NCBI GenBank assembly: GCA_900555345.1
Contig: USKS01000048.1
Coordinates: 1-8,464 of the forward strand
DNA from: an uncultured Eubacteriales bacterium
Lineage (GTDB): Bacteria; Bacillota_A; Clostridia; Oscillospirales; CAG-272
Length of the DNA stretch: 8,464 nucleotides
Direction of reading: 5' to 3'
Within the stretch, counting starts at the first letter, position 1; every line of letters begins with the position of its first letter. Made by a program: the position numbers and the translations under genes. The notes beneath the pieces were generated by a model that was not told where the DNA came from, did no database searches, and saw only the letters and a program-made list of their open reading frames with translations. Positions 7,294-8,464 of the stretch are shown one piece after another.

Positions 7294-8464
7294 TTATATC
7301 TGTCCCTGTTTCTGGAGAAATGATGTTCTCAGCTTTTTGAGAACATTTGATTTATTAAGGTCTGCCTTTGTTTTTACGTATATGTATTTGAAACGGTACA
7401 CTTCGCTCTCCTCGTCGATGCAGTCGACTCCGAGGATATTAAGTTCCTGGAAAACGCGGATGATGTATCTTATTTTTACATATCGCATAGATGCGCCGGA
7501 CGCCGTAAGAAGGCTTGAAAGCGCGCGCAGAGAAAATGTGTCGTGCTCCATTCTGAGTTCTCTGCGGAGAAGATTATAAAGCGCGGCAAAATCCTCGCGC
7601 TGGGGGATTATGGTACGGGCGCTCTCAGGGTCAACCGATGAAAAATCAAACTCGGAAGAGTTTATTTTTTCGTACAGCCCGCGCTCGCTCTCCTCATAAT
7701 TTCTCAGTTTATCCGCAAGGCGGATGTTCTTTACAATAAACTGCAGACTCTTTGTGTTCTGATATTCGTTTATGTCAAGGTTGAACATAACGTCCACCCT
7801 GTCGTTCTCGTAAAGATCGAGTTCGGCGGGGCTGCGCCTGAAATACATGGCGGTTATGATGAGATTGTTTTTTGAAAGCGTCAGCTTTGTGTGCTTTCCG
7901 CCGCCGACGGACGATATATGCGCGACTCTCATATCGTACATTACAAACACCGGCACGGGATTTGAAACGCCGAAGGGCTCAAGGCGGTAAAGCTCCGCCG
8001 CAAGCTTCATATCCGTATCCTCGGGATACAGCTCGCACTCCGCCTCGGCGCAGACTTCGGGCTTTTCCGTGTCAAAGCAGCCGCGGGCGTAGTCGTTGAT
8101 CCGCTGACGGAATTCGTCAAGCTTATCCCGCTCGATGGAAAGCCCTGCGGCAAGCTCGTGTCCGCCGTATTTTACCAAAAGGTCGGAGCAGCAGGTCAGC
8201 GCGTTTACAAGATTCATGCCCTTTACGCTTCTGCCGCTTCCCTTTCCGAGGCACTCGCCGTTCTGCTCTTCTCCCATACTGTCAAAGGATATGAGAATGC
8301 TCGGGCGGTTATACTTTTCGGTTATGCGTGAGGCTACTATGCCTATGATGCCGTGATGCCAGTTTTCATCGCTTATGACGATAACGGGATCATGAGCAAA
8401 ATCGTGCTCCTCATTGATTTTGGCGAAAGCTTCTTCGGTTATTTTATTTTCCACTATCTGCCTC
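7294..8464 (-). CDS. recJ: Single-stranded-DNA-specific 5'-3' exonuclease RecJ, C-terminal part (5' end beyond right edge)
   Basis: RecJ degrades single-stranded DNA 5'-to-3' in recombination and repair. Only the last 389 residues are in the window; the frame stays open to the right edge, so the GTG at 8454 is internal. The DHH phosphoesterase core lies off the edge. Visible parts are NWHHGIIGIVASR (about 8364-8326), the DHHA1 domain with GSGRS (about 8241-8227) and GGHELAAG (about 8166-8143), and LEPFGVSNPVPVF, which leads into the OB-fold DNA-binding domain (to about 7710). A further 100 or so residues follow, rich in helices and ending FRFKY-like strands (about 7620-7297). This resembles the winged-helix-like extension of clostridial RecJ proteins. 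The stop TAA (7296-7294) touches the rel ATG with no gap. In relatives apt often separates the two genes. Identification is firm; full length is unknown. Confidence 0.94.
   Translation of the reverse strand, partial: RQIVENKITEEAFAKINEEHDFAHDPVIVISDENWHHGIIGIVASRITEKYNRPSILISFDSMGEEQNGECLGKGSGRSVKGMNLVNALTCCSDLLVKYGGHELAAGLSIERDKLDEFRQRINDYARGCFDTEKPEVCAEAECELYPEDTDMKLAAELYRLEPFGVSNPVPVFVMYDMRVAHISSVGGGKHTKLTLSKNNLIITAMYFRRSPAELDLYENDRVDVMFNLDINEYQNTKSLQFIVKNIRLADKLRNYEESERGLYEKINSSEFDFSSVDPESARTIIPQREDFAALYNLLRRELRMEHDTFSLRALSSLLTASGASMRYVKIRYIIRVFQELNILGVDCIDEESEVYRFKYIYVKTKADLNKSNVLKKLRTSFLQKQGQI
7303..7307 (-). promoter_or_regulatory. Weak ribosome binding site for rel inside the recJ 3' end
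   Basis: AGGGA on the minus strand lies 9 nt before rel ATG 7293-7291, in the last recJ codons. It supports this ATG over Met11 of the Rel protein, although the match is modest. Confidence 0.45.

Noticed and set aside
6013..7323. Plus-strand open frame of 436 codons opposite rel
   Set aside because: It lies opposite a fully conserved Rel protein, shows no recognisable domain and is rich in basic and aromatic residues as expected from an antisense reading; it is a shadow frame.
8452..8454. GTG at 8454 as the start of a short RecJ-like protein
   Set aside because: The frame continues upstream to the window edge with RecJ-like residues (Arg-Gln-Ile), and the missing DHH core must lie beyond, so this is an internal valine codon.
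1..8464. Undescribed accessory system, mobile element, phage or defence locus
   Set aside because: Every gene belongs to a known housekeeping family, all are co-directional and tightly packed, and no integrase, transposase, direct repeat array or tRNA-type attachment site is visible.

Overview
The window looks like a chromosomal housekeeping stretch from a spore-former-type Firmicute, most likely class Clostridia (an Oscillospirales/Ruminococcaceae-like gut bacterium is my best guess). The basis is protein family content (a HemZ-type radical SAM protein, a long bifunctional Rel, a SpoVB/MurJ-like flippase, a clostridial-type uridine/nucleoside kinase), mid-range base composition, and gene order. 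Taxonomy is inferred from family resemblance and not from any search.

All seven genes lie on the minus strand, so they read from the right edge to the left edge: recJ (3' part only) > rel (relA/spoT-type) > dtd > hemZ > uridine-kinase-family gene > SpoVB/MurJ-type flippase > mazG (5' part only). Packing is extreme. The recJ stop abuts the rel start, rel and dtd share one base (TGATG), dtd/hemZ and hemZ/kinase each overlap by four bases (ATGA), and only 4 nt separate the flippase from mazG. The single real gap is the 51 nt between the kinase and the flippase, which holds a good Shine-Dalgarno and a small hairpin. No promoter, Rho-independent terminator, tRNA, rRNA, IS element, prophage gene or CRISPR repeat is visible. 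No stretch over 300 bases lacks a gene.

The layout reads as two known Firmicute neighbourhoods joined together. One is recJ-rel-dtd-hemZ; in relatives such as Clostridioides it usually also carries apt between recJ and rel and a metallo-beta-lactamase-fold gene between dtd and hemZ, and both are absent here. The other is flippase-mazG, which resembles yabM-yabN near the B. subtilis spoVT region. The gene products cover genome maintenance (RecJ), stringent response (Rel), removal of D-amino acids from tRNA (Dtd), a radical SAM enzyme of uncertain substrate (HemZ), nucleoside phosphorylation, cell-envelope or spore precursor export, and cleaning of non-canonical NTPs (MazG). Transcription as one unit is inferred from the overlaps.

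I found no convincing undescribed system. The most useful oddity is that Dtd carries Pro-Asn where the family's catalytic-pocket Ser-Gln (SQFTL) normally sits. The single-domain forms of the nucleoside kinase and MazG, and doubt about what HemZ really does, are secondary.
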